From Streptomyces halobius (lineage in GTDB: Bacteria > Actinomycetota > Actinomycetes > Streptomycetales > Streptomycetaceae): a DNA stretch of 64,000 nt. The notes under the pieces were generated by a model. The model did not search any database, had not been told where the DNA came from, and saw only the letters and a list, made by a program, of their open reading frames with translations. The stretch is from the NCBI RefSeq assembly GCF_023277745.1, contig NZ_CP086322.1, forward strand, positions 3,410,001-3,474,000, read 5' to 3'. Each line of letters opens with the position of its first letter. The stretch's first letter is position 1. This document shows, in pieces, positions 32,639 through 40,502 of the stretch. Position numbers and translations under genes: made by a program.

Positions 32639-33727
32639 TCAGAGGTGTGCGGGTGCGGAGATGCCGAGCAGACACAGGCCGTTGGCGAGCACCGTCCCGG
32701 TGGCCTCGGCGAGGGCCAGCCGGGCACGGTGAACGGCCAAGGGTTTCCGCTCCCCGACAGGCAGTGGCGGACACCCGTCCTGCCACCGGAGGAAAGCGTC
32801 CGCCGTCGCCTCCAGATGCCGCACCATCCGGTCCGGCGCCCGGTACCGGGCCGCGGCTTCGACGGTACGGGGAAACGTGGCGAGAAGCGTGTGAAGGGAC
32901 CGCTCCGGCTCATCCTCGGTGGGCGACGTGTCCCCCGGCTCACTCCCGAACCCCAGATCCCGGGCGTTACGCGTCAGCGCGCGGGTCCTGGCGTACGTGT
33001 ACTGCACCCGGAACCGCGGATTGCTCTCCCGCTGCACCGGCCGCTCGGGCAACCGCACCGGATCATGCGCCGCCGGCCGCAACAAGGCCCAGCGCGCCTC
33101 ATCACCCCCCAGCCGGGCGACCAGCTCACCCAGCTCACCCTCGCCGGCCGGGGCGGCCGGGGCGTGCGTACGCGCCCGCTGCCCCATCCCCGCAGCCACC
33201 AGCAACCGCCCCAGCGCATCGGCCACGACAACGGCCCGAGCACCGGAGAGCCCCGGCGGCAGCAGCTCCCCGTCAGGCAGGCGGCCGCCATCAAGAGGGG
33301 CCCGCTCGTCCTTCTCGTCCCCCTCGTCCCCCTGGCTCCCGTGCGCGGACCCGCTCCCATGCTCAGACCTGCTCCCGTATCCGGGCCTGCCCCCGTACGC
33401 GGAGCCCTGCGCGAGCACCTCCCGTACGAGTGCGGCCCGCGCACCGTCCCCCAGCGTGAAGTTCAAGAACCCCGGTCCGGCGATCTCGACCCGGGCGATC
33501 CCGGCGCTCCCCGCCAGCCGCTTCCGCAGAATCTCGGCGACTTCCCGGGCGGGCCGGCCCGCGGGCCCGGCGAGCTGCAGCGCGACATTGGAGGCGTAGT
33601 CCCCGCACCCGGCCCGCGGCGGCGGCTGCACCACGATCCGCGCCGGCACGGGCACGGAGAGCTCTCGCTCCGCCACGGCACCGCGCACGGAGCGCAGGAC
33701 GGTACGGGAGAGCTCGGCGGGGGTCAC
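32639..33727 (-). CDS. nrtL: ArgS-related anticodon-binding protein NrtL
   Basis: A 362-residue protein built from the two ends of arginyl-tRNA synthetase. The N-terminal additional domain reads PAELSRTVLRSVRGAVAERE, then GDYASNVALQLAGPAGRPAREVAEIL and GPGFLNFTLGD. The C-terminal DALR anticodon-binding helical domain includes RVQYTYARTRALTRNARDLG, LLATFPRTVEAAARYRAPDRMVRHLEA and VLANGLCLLGISAPAHL. The catalytic Rossmann domain with HIGH/KMSKS is absent. A Gly/Ser/Glu/Asp-rich linker sits in its place (about residues 115-150). It is coupled to lysA by a 28-base gap. It should bind tRNA without charging it; the cellular job is unknown. Confidence 0.85.
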   Translation of the reverse strand: MTPAELSRTVLRSVRGAVAERELSVPVPARIVVQPPPRAGCGDYASNVALQLAGPAGRPAREVAEILRKRLAGSAGIARVEIAGPGFLNFTLGDGARAALVREVLAQGSAYGGRPGYGSRSEHGSGSAHGSQGDEGDEKDERAPLDGGRLPDGELLPPGLSGARAVVVADALGRLLVAAGMGQRARTHAPAAPAGEGELGELVARLGGDEARWALLRPAAHDPVRLPERPVQRESNPRFRVQYTYARTRALTRNARDLGFGSEPGDTSPTEDEPERSLHTLLATFPRTVEAAARYRAPDRMVRHLEATADAFLRWQDGCPPLPVGERKPLAVHRARLALAEATGTVLANGLCLLGISAPAHL

Positions 33728-33921
33728 GGGACAAGCGTATGGGAGAAGGGGGGCGAACACGCGACCCGGTTTCGCCCTGTGGACAGGTGGAGGGGGATGC
33801 GGCGGAGGCCGGGACGGGTGCGGGCGCGGGGCGAAGGCGCGGGACAGGGCGGACTGAACGGGACCAGGGCGCGGAGTGGTGGGTCCAGGGGGCGGGCCCG
33901 CTGCTCGGCCGGACTACGGGA

Positions 33922-34434
33922 TCAGGCTCCCGGCCGGGCCGCGGGCTCCGCGTCCCCGCCCGCCTCCACCAGCCCGATCCCACCGCCCGCGGCGGCGCGC
34001 TCCGCCCCGTCCCCGCCCCCGTCGTCCGCCCCGTACTCGGGCCCGCGCTCCCGCTGCCGCCCCTCGCGCACCAGCATGCCCACGGTCCGCACCAGCTCCG
34101 TCGGCTCGAAGGGCTTCGCCAGAAACGCGTCCACGCCCACCGACTCACCGTTGTCCACATCGCCCTGGGTGCACGCACTGACGATGGCGATGGGGATGTC
34201 CGAAGTCCGTGGATCGGAACGCAGACGCGCCGCGGTGTGCAGACCGTTGAGCCGCGGCATCACGACGTCAAGGGTCACCACATCAGGTCTCACGTGGTGC
34301 ACGACATCCAGACATTCGGCACCATCAGCCGCGGTCACGACCTCGAAGCCCTCCAGCTCAAGGTTGACCCTGATCAACTGCCGGATCACCTTGTTGTCAT
34401 CGACGACAAGGATCCGACCGGACAAGCCAGGCAC
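33922..34434 (-). CDS. Single-domain response regulator
   Basis: A 170-residue CheY-like receiver without an output domain. It shows ILVVDDNKVIRQLI (acidic pair), the phospho-Asp in VTLDVVMPRLNG, Ser in AIVSACTQG and Lys in AFLAKPFEPTEL. A low-complexity Gly/Ala/Asp C-terminal tail of about 45 residues follows. No histidine kinase is adjacent. It lies at the border of the conserved block next to the tRNA-Arg gene. Confidence 0.9.
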   Translation of the reverse strand: MPGLSGRILVVDDNKVIRQLIRVNLELEGFEVVTAADGAECLDVVHHVRPDVVTLDVVMPRLNGLHTAARLRSDPRTSDIPIAIVSACTQGDVDNGESVGVDAFLAKPFEPTELVRTVGMLVREGRQRERGPEYGADDGGGDGAERAAAGGGIGLVEAGGDAEPAARPGA

Positions 34435-34577
34435 ACCATGAGGCTAGGGGCCCACCTGCGGCTGCGTCCCAGTTTTGCCCACTTCCGCCCCCATGCGGGG
34501 GACCTTTCCCCGACCACCGCCGACACGGCCCCGTGATGCGCTAGGGCTCCTCCCCCGCCCCCGAAAAACCCTGTTCA

Positions 34578-34604
34578 TGGACACCCCATCAGAGCTGGTA
34601 GGGT
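34578..34604 (+). promoter_or_regulatory. Candidate promoter of the tRNA-Arg gene
   Basis: TGGACA (34578-34583) and TAGGGT (34599-34604) resemble -35 and -10 boxes but are only 15 bases apart; the tRNA starts 31 bases beyond the -10. Weak support. Confidence 0.35.
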
Positions 34605-34634
34605 TCTACCCGTCGCCGCGCAAACGGCGGCAAC

Positions 34635-34706
34635 GCCCCCGTAGCTCAGGGGATAGAGCAACGGCCTCCGGAGCCGTGTGCGCAGGTTCGAATCCTGCCG
34701 GGGGCA
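34635..34706 (+). tRNA. tRNA-Arg (anticodon CCG)
   Basis: A 72-base cloverleaf. Acceptor GCCCCCG pairs with CGGGGGC; the D-arm is CTCAGGGGATAGAG; the anticodon arm ACGGC-CTCCGGA-GCCGT has anticodon CCG and so reads CGG; the T-arm is GCAGGTTCGAATCCTGC; the discriminator is A. CCA is not encoded. The 3' half is the integration site of the mobile element, whose attL copy rebuilds the gene, so the tRNA remains intact. Confidence 0.97.
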
Positions 34707-34707
34707 C
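34666..34707 (+). repeat. attL core of the AICE (42 bp, tRNA-Arg 3' half)
   Basis: This is a 42-bp sequence identical to 49637-49678. It runs from the anticodon loop to one base past the tRNA discriminator, the usual attB/attP identity segment of tRNA-targeting tyrosine integrases. Confidence 0.93.
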
Positions 34708-34761
34708 TCGCCAGTCAGCCAGCAAAAATCATGCTCTGACTAGGGCGGATGCCGACATGGG

Positions 34762-34794
34762 AGAGCGGGAGACAGCCTCACTGACTCCCGCTCT
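34762..34794. terminator. Hairpin between attL and int
   Basis: Perfect 10-bp arms AGAGCGGGAG / CTCCCGCTCT (34762-34771, 34785-34794) are followed on the plus strand by TTCTC. It can stop tRNA transcription from entering the element and int transcripts (minus strand) from entering the tRNA. The element therefore supplies a new terminator for the tRNA. Confidence 0.65.
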
Positions 34795-34814
34795 TTCTCA
34801 CTCTCTCTCAGTGT

Positions 34815-34836
34815 TCGCGACACACCTCCGACACAC
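34815..34836 (+). repeat. Left 22-bp arm-type repeat
   Basis: A 22-bp sequence with two CGACACAC units is repeated exactly at 49541-49562 near attR. Its distance from the attL core end is 107 bases. Candidate integrase arm-binding site; it partly abuts the int stop codon. Confidence 0.6.
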
Positions 34837-34839
34837 GCA

Positions 34840-36303
34840 TCAGGCCGTGTCGCCCTCTTCTTCTAGTGCCTTTGCGATCTTCGCGTTGGCGGCTTCCTCG
34901 TGGCCGTCGATGCAGCCGTGGTAGCGGCGGTGGATCACCTCTGGCGAGTTGCCGACCCGCCGGGCTACCTCAGCGATGGGCACCCCAGCGTTCAGCCACC
35001 GCGTGATGCACACGTGCCGCAGGTCGTACGGGCGCCCGGCCAACGGCGAGTCGATGCGCTCAGGTGGGAGCGCGTACTCCCGCGCCTCCTCCCACACCCG
35101 CCAGTAGGTAGACGAGCCGACCAATCCTCCGCGCTCGTTGCCGAACACGCGTCCCTCCTTCGCCGTCCCGAACTCTTTCAGGTGGGCCCGGAGGATGGCG
35201 ACCAGGACGGGCGGGATGGGCACCGGGCGGTCGCTGGTTGCCTCCCGCGCCTTCAGGCCCCGGCGGTCGTGCCGCTCCCCGGAGTCGGTCCACTGCTTCC
35301 CGGAGACGGGGCGCGTCTCCCGAAGCGTCAGTGTGCCCCAGCCCTTCTCCGGCAGGTGGCAGTCCGACAGCCGTAGTCCGACAGCCTCAGCGGGCCGTAG
35401 CCCGGCGTAGTACAGGACCGCGTAGAAGGCCACCAGCCGCCGCCCACGGCAGCGATCCCACGACCCGACGTAGGAGACAGCCGTAAGCAACTGCCGGGCC
35501 TGTACGGCGTTCACGAGGACGCGCCGGTCGACCACGTCGGTGGAACCGACGTGCTTCCGGCGGGCGCGCTGAAGCGGATTCCCTGGGAGCTCCCCCACGA
35601 CCACCGCGTGTTCGAGGGCGGTGTTCAGGGCGCGGCGGCGCCGCTTGTACGTGTCACCCGCCGCCGGGGTGCCGTCCAGCTTGTAGCTGATGCGGTACAG
35701 CACGTCCTCGAACACCTCGGGGGCGGCCAGGTCGACCAACGGCCGGTCGGCCGTCGTGACCCAGTCGTACGCGGCCTTGAATTCGGCCGGCGGTTCCTCC
35801 CCCGCGTTCGCGGGCACGACCCCCCACCGGAAGGCCAGCCGAAGGGCCTCGTCGTCGGGAACGCCGTCTCCGCGCTTCACCATGGCAAGCGTCACGGCCG
35901 CAAGGCCGTCGGCCATGCCCTCACGGGTCTTGCCCGCGCCTGTACGCCACCGCCCGGCCACATACTTCCGGCAGAACTCGAACCACCGTACCGGCGGCTC
36001 AGCATCCGCGGCCTCGGCCGCTTCCGCCGCCGCGCGTACCTCGGACTCAGGCAGGCCCGATTCGATCTCGAAGGCCTCACCGCGCCGGTTCATGGCATGC
36101 CACAGCTCGTTCCGTCGGCTCTCGGCGAGCGCGTACGTGGTGAACGTGTCACCTTGCACCTCTCCGGCGACCACCCACCGAAGACGCCACGGGCGCGACT
36201 TGCGCCCAGTCTTCGAGATCTTCCACAGCTTGACGTCGAAGGAGTAGCCCGGCCGGGCCGACCCGCGAGGGCGCCCGGCAGGGGTGTCGTTCTCAGTGCT
36301 CAC
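34840..36303 (-). CDS. int: Tyrosine site-specific integrase of the AICE
   Basis: A 487-residue phage-type integrase. The N-terminal arm-binding/SAM-like domain covers about residues 20-240. Catalytic-domain residues are Arg303 in YYAGLRPAEAVGL, the Y-x-L-R-H box RPYDLRHVCITRWLNAG (Arg429), an Asn in VGNSPEVIH where many family members have His, and the nucleophile Tyr461 in HRRYHGCIDGHEE. GTG at 36303 overlaps the xis stop (GTGA), so int is translated with xis. Located next to attL as in pSAM2-type elements; it integrates and, with Xis, excises the element at tRNA-Arg. Confidence 0.96.
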   Translation of the reverse strand: MSTENDTPAGRPRGSARPGYSFDVKLWKISKTGRKSRPWRLRWVVAGEVQGDTFTTYALAESRRNELWHAMNRRGEAFEIESGLPESEVRAAAEAAEAADAEPPVRWFEFCRKYVAGRWRTGAGKTREGMADGLAAVTLAMVKRGDGVPDDEALRLAFRWGVVPANAGEEPPAEFKAAYDWVTTADRPLVDLAAPEVFEDVLYRISYKLDGTPAAGDTYKRRRRALNTALEHAVVVGELPGNPLQRARRKHVGSTDVVDRRVLVNAVQARQLLTAVSYVGSWDRCRGRRLVAFYAVLYYAGLRPAEAVGLRLSDCHLPEKGWGTLTLRETRPVSGKQWTDSGERHDRRGLKAREATSDRPVPIPPVLVAILRAHLKEFGTAKEGRVFGNERGGLVGSSTYWRVWEEAREYALPPERIDSPLAGRPYDLRHVCITRWLNAGVPIAEVARRVGNSPEVIHRRYHGCIDGHEEAANAKIAKALEEEGDTA

Positions 36304-36494
36304 GCAGCGTCCTCCCGCTCCGCAAGCCAACGCTCGTACTCCGACCGCCGGATCCGCACGTCGCCGTTCGGAAGCTTGATCGAGCGGGGCCCCTTCCCGA
36401 GTTGGCGCCACCGATAGAAGGTCGACGGGGCGACCTTCAGATCAGCGATGACCTCCTTGACGGTCATCTTGTCGTCCGCTGTACGGGCGCTCAT
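36300..36494 (-). CDS. xis: Excisionase, AlpA/MerR-like helix-turn-helix
   Basis: A 64-residue basic DNA-binding protein. MTVKEVIADLKVAPSTFYRWRQLGKGPRSIKLPNGDVRIRRSEYERWLAE is the HTH_17 winged-helix pattern of AICE excisionases. It overlaps RepAAA by four bases upstream and int by four bases downstream. Directs integrase toward excision. Confidence 0.94.
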   Translation of the reverse strand: MSARTADDKMTVKEVIADLKVAPSTFYRWRQLGKGPRSIKLPNGDVRIRRSEYERWLAEREDAA

Positions 36495-37648
36495 GTCGCC
36501 ATCCCTTCGGCTTCGTCCGCACCGGACAGGCCGGACAGCTCCAATTCCGACTGTCCGGGGTGTTCATGCTGGTCAGATGGGGGGACCGGACAGCCGGACA
36601 GCTCGGACACCTCTTGGCCGCTCTGCGTCCGGGTCTCGGTATCCGGGTAGTACCGGCCGCTGGCGTCCTTGCTAAGCTGTCCGGCGTCGGCCATGCGGTT
36701 GCACGTGCGCCGGATCGTGTCGATGTCGACCTGCGGCAGCTCTCCCGCCATGTCCTTGGGCTTGGCGCCGGGGTTGGCGCGGACGTACCGCAGGATCGTG
36801 GCGCGGGTGTCGCTGACGGTGTGGTCGGAGACCGGTCCGTCCAACAGGTGCCAGGTGCCGGAGGCGGGTTGGAAGCTGAGGGCGTACTCGGCTTCGTCCA
36901 CGTCGCGGCCGGTGACGTGCAGGATGCCGTCCGCCTGTCCGCGGGCCCGCTTCAGTACGAGCGTGGCGTCCGCGGCACCTGCGATGCCGTTGGTGCCGGA
37001 GACCTCCGTCAGGAAGTCCTCGGAGCCTGCCTTGCGGACATGGTGCACGAGGACGACAGCCACGCCGTAGTGGTCGGCGAGCCGCTTGGCGTAGCCGACG
37101 GCGACATAATCCGCGTCGTACGCCGACACCCCTTGTGGCGCCTGCCCGCGCATCTTGGCGAACACGTCGATGACGACCATGCGCGCGTTGGGGTTGCGCT
37201 CCAGCCACTGGGCGACGGCCTCGGTGCCGCCCTGGGGGAAAGGCGGGCACTCGGTCACGAGGGTGAGCCCGGCGGGCGCCTTCTGTCCGCCCAGGAGCTT
37301 GCCCATGCGGGTCTGGAGACGGCGCGGGGTGTCCTCCAGAGCGAGGTAGAGCACCGGGCCGCCCTGAACGGGCACGGAGTCGAACGCCTTGCCCCCGGCC
37401 GCGACTGATAGGCCCAGTCCCAGGGACAGCCATGACTTGCCGACCTTGGGCGGTCCGGCCAGCACGCTGACGCCCTCGGCGAGGATGCCGGGCACAGCCC
37501 ATTTCGGCTCGGGGAAGTGGGCGGCCATGAGCTGATCGGCCGTCCACGCGGTCCGCGGGCGCTCCCGCTTCGGCGCCGCCAGCGGGGCCGTTTCGGGGTC
37601 GCTGGGCACGGAGTACAGGTGCAGCGGCGGGATGGCGTTCGTGCTCAT
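36491..37648 (-). CDS. RepAAA: RecA/DnaB-like replication ATPase of the AICE
   Basis: A 385-residue AAA_25-type ATPase. P-loop GPPKVGKS is at residues 65-72, Walker B is in ARMVVIDVFAKM, and VAVVLVHHVRKAG with VSGTNGIAGAADATLVLKRARG follows as in RepA/DnaB-like helicase loaders. A winged-helix-like C terminus (about 295-345) and a Ser/Gly-rich tail end the protein. The tail's DNA is dense in CTGTCCGG octamers (36522-36684), possible Rep-binding iterons. It overlaps prim-pol and xis by ATGA, one translational unit. Likely the helicase/initiator working with the prim-pol. Confidence 0.9.
   Translation of the reverse strand: MSTNAIPPLHLYSVPSDPETAPLAAPKRERPRTAWTADQLMAAHFPEPKWAVPGILAEGVSVLAGPPKVGKSWLSLGLGLSVAAGGKAFDSVPVQGGPVLYLALEDTPRRLQTRMGKLLGGQKAPAGLTLVTECPPFPQGGTEAVAQWLERNPNARMVVIDVFAKMRGQAPQGVSAYDADYVAVGYAKRLADHYGVAVVLVHHVRKAGSEDFLTEVSGTNGIAGAADATLVLKRARGQADGILHVTGRDVDEAEYALSFQPASGTWHLLDGPVSDHTVSDTRATILRYVRANPGAKPKDMAGELPQVDIDTIRRTCNRMADAGQLSKDASGRYYPDTETRTQSGQEVSELSGCPVPPSDQHEHPGQSELELSGLSGADEAEGMAT
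36522..36684. repeat. Six CTGTCCGG iterons inside the RepAAA 3' end
   Basis: The octamer CTGTCCGG or its complement occurs at 36522-36529, 36531-36538, 36551-36558, 36586-36593, 36594-36601 and 36677-36684. The two at 36586-36601 abut directly. The same abutting pair occurs near attR at 49346-49361. Candidate replication origin iterons. Confidence 0.55.
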
Positions 37649-38544
37649 GCTGCGACCGTCCGGGGGCGCCGTTCTCCGGCCCTGAGCCCGGAAGCGATGG
37701 TGCGCCGTGCCTCGCGCTCGCCCTGTCCGACTTGAAGCGCGGCGGTCAACAGCCAGCTGGTCACGTCGGCCTCGCTCAGCTCTCCCCCGGCAACAAGCTG
37801 TCCCAGGGCGACCGAGGCGATGTACAGCGCGTCGTTGTGCTGGTGCGGTCCGGAGCTGGTGACTCGCTCCACTTCTCCGTTGGCCGCGGACCGCAGGAAG
37901 GCGGTGCGCCGTCCGCGACCGGCGACGGCGACCGTGATGGGCTTCTGTGGGGGCAGCGGGGCCGGGCGCAGCAGTTGGGCAAGCCAGCCCGGCAAGGGCG
38001 CCACGGGCACGTTGTGGGCGACCGTGTAGGGGCGTTGGCCGAAGGTGCTGCCCGCGCCGACCACGAGTCCGCCGACGGCGCGGGTGTCGACCTTCCAGCC
38101 CAGCCCGCGGGCGCTGTCCCCGGCGGTGTTGCGCAACACCTCGCCCTTGGGGGCGGCGAAGTACAGGTGGGTGCCACCGCTCCAGGTGCGCACAGTGTAC
38201 GTGTCGGCGGGGAAGGGCTGGCCGTGGCGGTCGCAGAGGAGGGCGAGCACGTCGGCGCCGTCCGTGACACCGTGCTGGGCCCAATCCGCCGGCGGGGTGT
38301 CGGCGGGGTTCTTGGGCCGGTCCAGGTCGATGACGACCAGGCCGGAAGGGCCGGTGGCGATGCCGACGTTGTACGCGGCGCGTGCCCAGCCACGGGTGAT
38401 GCGCTCGCGATCGGTGGTGGCGTGCTGCTCCCAATCGGCGATCGCGGGCCGCTTGTCGGCGGGAACCAGGGGGAAGACGTGCCAACCGTGCGACGCTGCG
38501 GCAAGCGCTGCGGCAAGCTGGGCGGAACCGTCCAGGTGAGGCAT
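37645..38544 (-). CDS. Prim-pol: bifunctional DNA primase/polymerase of the AICE
   Basis: A 299-residue archaeo-eukaryotic-type primase-polymerase. ALAAASHGWHVFPLVPADKRPAI begins the domain. Catalytic acidic residues are in SGLVVIDLDRP, and the conserved His region TWSGGTHLYFAAPKGEV with RGLGWKVDTRAVGGLVVGAGS follows. The C-terminal part (about 205-299) is a helical accessory region with NDALYIASVALGQLV. It is preceded by a conserved hairpin leader and has AGGAGAACC as ribosome site. With RepAAA it makes the element's replication module. Confidence 0.92.
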   Translation of the reverse strand: MPHLDGSAQLAAALAAASHGWHVFPLVPADKRPAIADWEQHATTDRERITRGWARAAYNVGIATGPSGLVVIDLDRPKNPADTPPADWAQHGVTDGADVLALLCDRHGQPFPADTYTVRTWSGGTHLYFAAPKGEVLRNTAGDSARGLGWKVDTRAVGGLVVGAGSTFGQRPYTVAHNVPVAPLPGWLAQLLRPAPLPPQKPITVAVAGRGRRTAFLRSAANGEVERVTSSGPHQHNDALYIASVALGQLVAGGELSEADVTSWLLTAALQVGQGEREARRTIASGLRAGERRPRTVAA

Positions 38545-38577
38545 GCTGGGGGTTCTCCTGTTCTGTCTACGGATGGG

Positions 38578-38629
38578 CAGGGAGAACCGCGGCGGCGGGC
38601 GACCTTGCTGGGGAGTCCCGCCGCCGCGG
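38578..38629 (-). ncRNA. Hairpin leader, copy 1 (prim-pol)
   Basis: A 43-bp block (38578-38620) is repeated exactly at 46217-46259. On the minus strand it forms a perfect 13-bp stem (38587-38599 with 38617-38629) with a 17-base loop. It is followed by GGTTCTCCCTG, which is complementary apart from one bulge to the prim-pol ribosome site CAGGAGAACC. Structured leader, function inferred. Confidence 0.55.
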
Positions 38630-38634
38630 CGTTG

Positions 38635-39123
38635 CTACTGGTTCTTGGCCCAACGGGCGTACTGCTGGCGGACGTAGGCGCGGGCGTTGATGCCTCGGGG
38701 TACGCCGTCGGTGTCGAGCAGGTATACGGCGGTCGCGTCCGCCTCGTCGGTGGCGGTGGAGGTCTGTTCGCCGGGCTCTGCGGCCAGGGCGATGCGGTCG
38801 CGGAGCGCGGCATGGCGCAGGTGCCATTCGCGGTCCAGGTCCTCTTCCCAGCCAGCGACGGCGGCAGCTTGGTTGATCCACTGGCTCTCGCTGTCGATGC
38901 TGGGAGCGTTGGCGTACGCCTGCTCCGGCGTCGGCCACTTCGAGGCGCTGGGTGCGGTCTCGGTGGCCTGCTCCGCCTCCATGTCGGCCGCGTACGCCAT
39001 GTCATCGAGCTGCAAGAGCAGTTCGCCGAGCTGCCGGCGGGTGATGTCGCGCGCGTAGGGCTCGGTCCAGCCTTCGCAGTCCAGCTCCACGGTCACGATC
39101 TCGGTGGGGTCGATGGTGTCCAT
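38635..39123 (-). CDS. AICE protein of unknown function
   Basis: A 162-residue acidic, soluble, mainly helical protein. It begins MDTIDPTEIVTVELDCEGW and includes RDITRRQLGELLLQLDDMAYAADMEAEQ and SQWINQAAAVAGWEEDLDREWHLRHAALRDRIALA. No catalytic motif was recognised. It lies one base after the membrane-protein gene and before the leader of the replication genes. Proteins of this sort occur at the same place in other AICEs; I cannot assign a role. Confidence 0.7.
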   Translation of the reverse strand: MDTIDPTEIVTVELDCEGWTEPYARDITRRQLGELLLQLDDMAYAADMEAEQATETAPSASKWPTPEQAYANAPSIDSESQWINQAAAVAGWEEDLDREWHLRHAALRDRIALAAEPGEQTSTATDEADATAVYLLDTDGVPRGINARAYVRQQYARWAKNQ

Positions 39124-39124
39124 C

Positions 39125-39733
39125 TCAGTTCTCCTTGGTGATCTCGATGGCGGGCAACTCAGGCAGTCCCGCGCGGGTGAGTTCGGCCGAGTTGAAGCCG
39201 GGAAGGGCGGCGCGGGCGGTGATGGCTTGGGCCAGGGCAGTGGCGTAGGCGGCGCCCTCGCGCGCCACCTCGATCTGTGCCCCGGCCCGCAGGGCTTCGA
39301 CGCGCTCCACGTGGGCGTGCTCCTCGCGGCGCTCGCCGATGTGCCGCTCGTGGGCGACGGCTTCGCGGCGTTCGGTGCGCCAGTGCCGCGCGGCCAGCCC
39401 GTATGCCACGGCGGTGGCCAGCGCCCACAGGAGCAGTGGCAGCGAGATGCCATCGGCGTATCCGGCGACTCCGGCCAGGGCGAGCCCTCCGGAGGCGGCG
39501 AACGCGGTCCCTGCAAGCACGCCGTCCCCGGAGGGGCCGACGGAGGCGCACGCGCCGGCCGCTGCCGCTGCGGCGGCGAGCACAGCCATCAAGACCGCGT
39601 TGCCGATGGAGTGTTCGGCACCGTTGGCGTTCCAGATCCGGGCCAGGATCAGCACGGTGGAGGTCGCCAATGCGGGGGCCGCTTTGGGCAGGGCTGCGGC
39701 GAGCCAGCGCCGGGCGGTGGTCTGCTCGTTCAT
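39125..39733 (-). CDS. Spd-like membrane protein with coiled-coil tail
   Basis: A 202-residue protein. Three or four hydrophobic segments (TSTVLILARIWN, AVLMAVLAAAAAAAGACASVG, AASGGLALAGVAGYADG and LPLLLWALATAVAYGLAA) are followed by a charged helical tail RTERREAVAHERHIGERREEHAHVERVEALRAGA and GFNSAELTRAGLPELPAIEITKEN. This resembles plasmid-spread (Spd) proteins that help TraB move DNA between mycelial compartments. Overlaps the next gene upstream by ATGA. Confidence 0.7.
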   Translation of the reverse strand: MNEQTTARRWLAAALPKAAPALATSTVLILARIWNANGAEHSIGNAVLMAVLAAAAAAAGACASVGPSGDGVLAGTAFAASGGLALAGVAGYADGISLPLLLWALATAVAYGLAARHWRTERREAVAHERHIGERREEHAHVERVEALRAGAQIEVAREGAAYATALAQAITARAALPGFNSAELTRAGLPELPAIEITKEN

Positions 39734-39990
39734 GCCGCGCCTCCGGCGAGGTAGGCGCGTCCGGCGTCGGTGATCGTGACCGGAACGGCCAAGGGGTCGT
39801 CCCCGCTGACTTTGAGCAGGCCACGGGCGGTGAGCGGGTAGAACGTGCGCGCCTGCACGGCGTAGCAGTACGGGTGCTCGGTCAGCCGCCACCGGCCGCG
39901 CGGGGCCGCGTGGAAGGTGACGCCGTCGCCGGAGTCGTAGGCGGCCACCATGCTCAAGAGCTTGAGCACGTGCTTGGGCATGCGGGTCAT
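39730..39990 (-). CDS. Small winged-helix-like AICE protein
   Basis: An 86-residue protein: MTRMPKHVLKLLSMVAAYDSG, then RLTEHPYCYAVQARTFYPLTARGLLKVSG, then PVTITDAGRAYLAGG. The ending LTxxGLLKV...VTITDAGRAYL is the pattern of a wing and last helix in small winged-helix regulators. It is translationally coupled to the Spd-like gene. DNA binding is likely but unproven. Confidence 0.65.
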   Translation of the reverse strand: MTRMPKHVLKLLSMVAAYDSGDGVTFHAAPRGRWRLTEHPYCYAVQARTFYPLTARGLLKVSGDDPLAVPVTITDAGRAYLAGGAA

Positions 39991-40005
39991 GGGATCTCCG
40001 TTCGG

Positions 40006-40191
40006 TTAGCTGCCGATGGCGTGGGCGAGGGAGGAGATGAGCTGGTTGATGGTGCGGCGGGCGCCGGTGTCGGCGAGGTAGAAGCCGAAGAGCACTGCGA
40101 TGACGGCGGCGCCGATGCCGAGAGCCTTGAAGCGGATCAGCAGGGCGACGACGATGCCGAAGAGCAGGACGAGCGGGATCGTGAGGGCCAC
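40006..40191 (-). CDS. Small two-helix membrane protein (Spd-like)
   Basis: A 61-residue hydrophobic protein: LTIPLVLLFGIVVALLIRFKALGIGAAVIAVLFGFYLADTGA, two membrane helices joined by a short basic loop, then a short amphipathic end INQLISSLAHAI. GTG at 40191 has GGAAGGAG five bases upstream. It belongs to the small membrane proteins always found in AICE spread operons. Confidence 0.72.
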   Translation of the reverse strand: MALTIPLVLLFGIVVALLIRFKALGIGAAVIAVLFGFYLADTGARRTINQLISSLAHAIGS

Positions 40192-40210
40192 GGGGGCTCC
40201 TTCCGGTGGG

Positions 40211-40462
40211 TTAGTGGGTGCCGTCGCGGTAGATCCGCTGGGTGCGGTTGAACAGCCACCGGCCAAGGCGGATGCGCTTGCCGGTGGTCTTGCAGCGGCG
40301 GCAGTCCTTGCCGCGCTTGAGGCGGCCCTTGCGGTCGGTCTTGGTCTGGAAGCCAAGTCCGCGGCACTTGCGGCAGTTACCGAACGGGCTGGCCGTACAC
40401 AGAGCTACGTAACAGAACGTGACGAGTATCAGGCAGGCGATAGCGGCGGTGGCGAGGGTCAT
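40211..40462 (-). CDS. Membrane-anchored zinc-ribbon protein of the AICE
   Basis: An 83-residue protein with one N-terminal membrane helix (ATAAIACLILVTFCYVALC) and two CxxC knuckles, CRKCRGLG and CRRCKTTGK, separated by a basic linker KTDRKGRLKRG. This is the DnaJ-type zinc-finger pattern. The basic C terminus suggests nucleic-acid or protein binding at the membrane. Frequent in pSAM2-like elements next to traB; its role in transfer is inferred. Confidence 0.75.
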   Translation of the reverse strand: MTLATAAIACLILVTFCYVALCTASPFGNCRKCRGLGFQTKTDRKGRLKRGKDCRRCKTTGKRIRLGRWLFNRTQRIYRDGTH

Positions 40463-40502
40463 GAGGGCCCTTCCTGGGCGGTTTTCGGGGTTTCCGCTGG
40501 TG

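Noticed and set aside
40211..40462. Candidate lasso or other RiPP precursor because of the small Cys-rich frame.
   Set aside because: The two CxxC knuckles and the membrane helix match a zinc-ribbon protein seen in AICEs, and no maturase is nearby.
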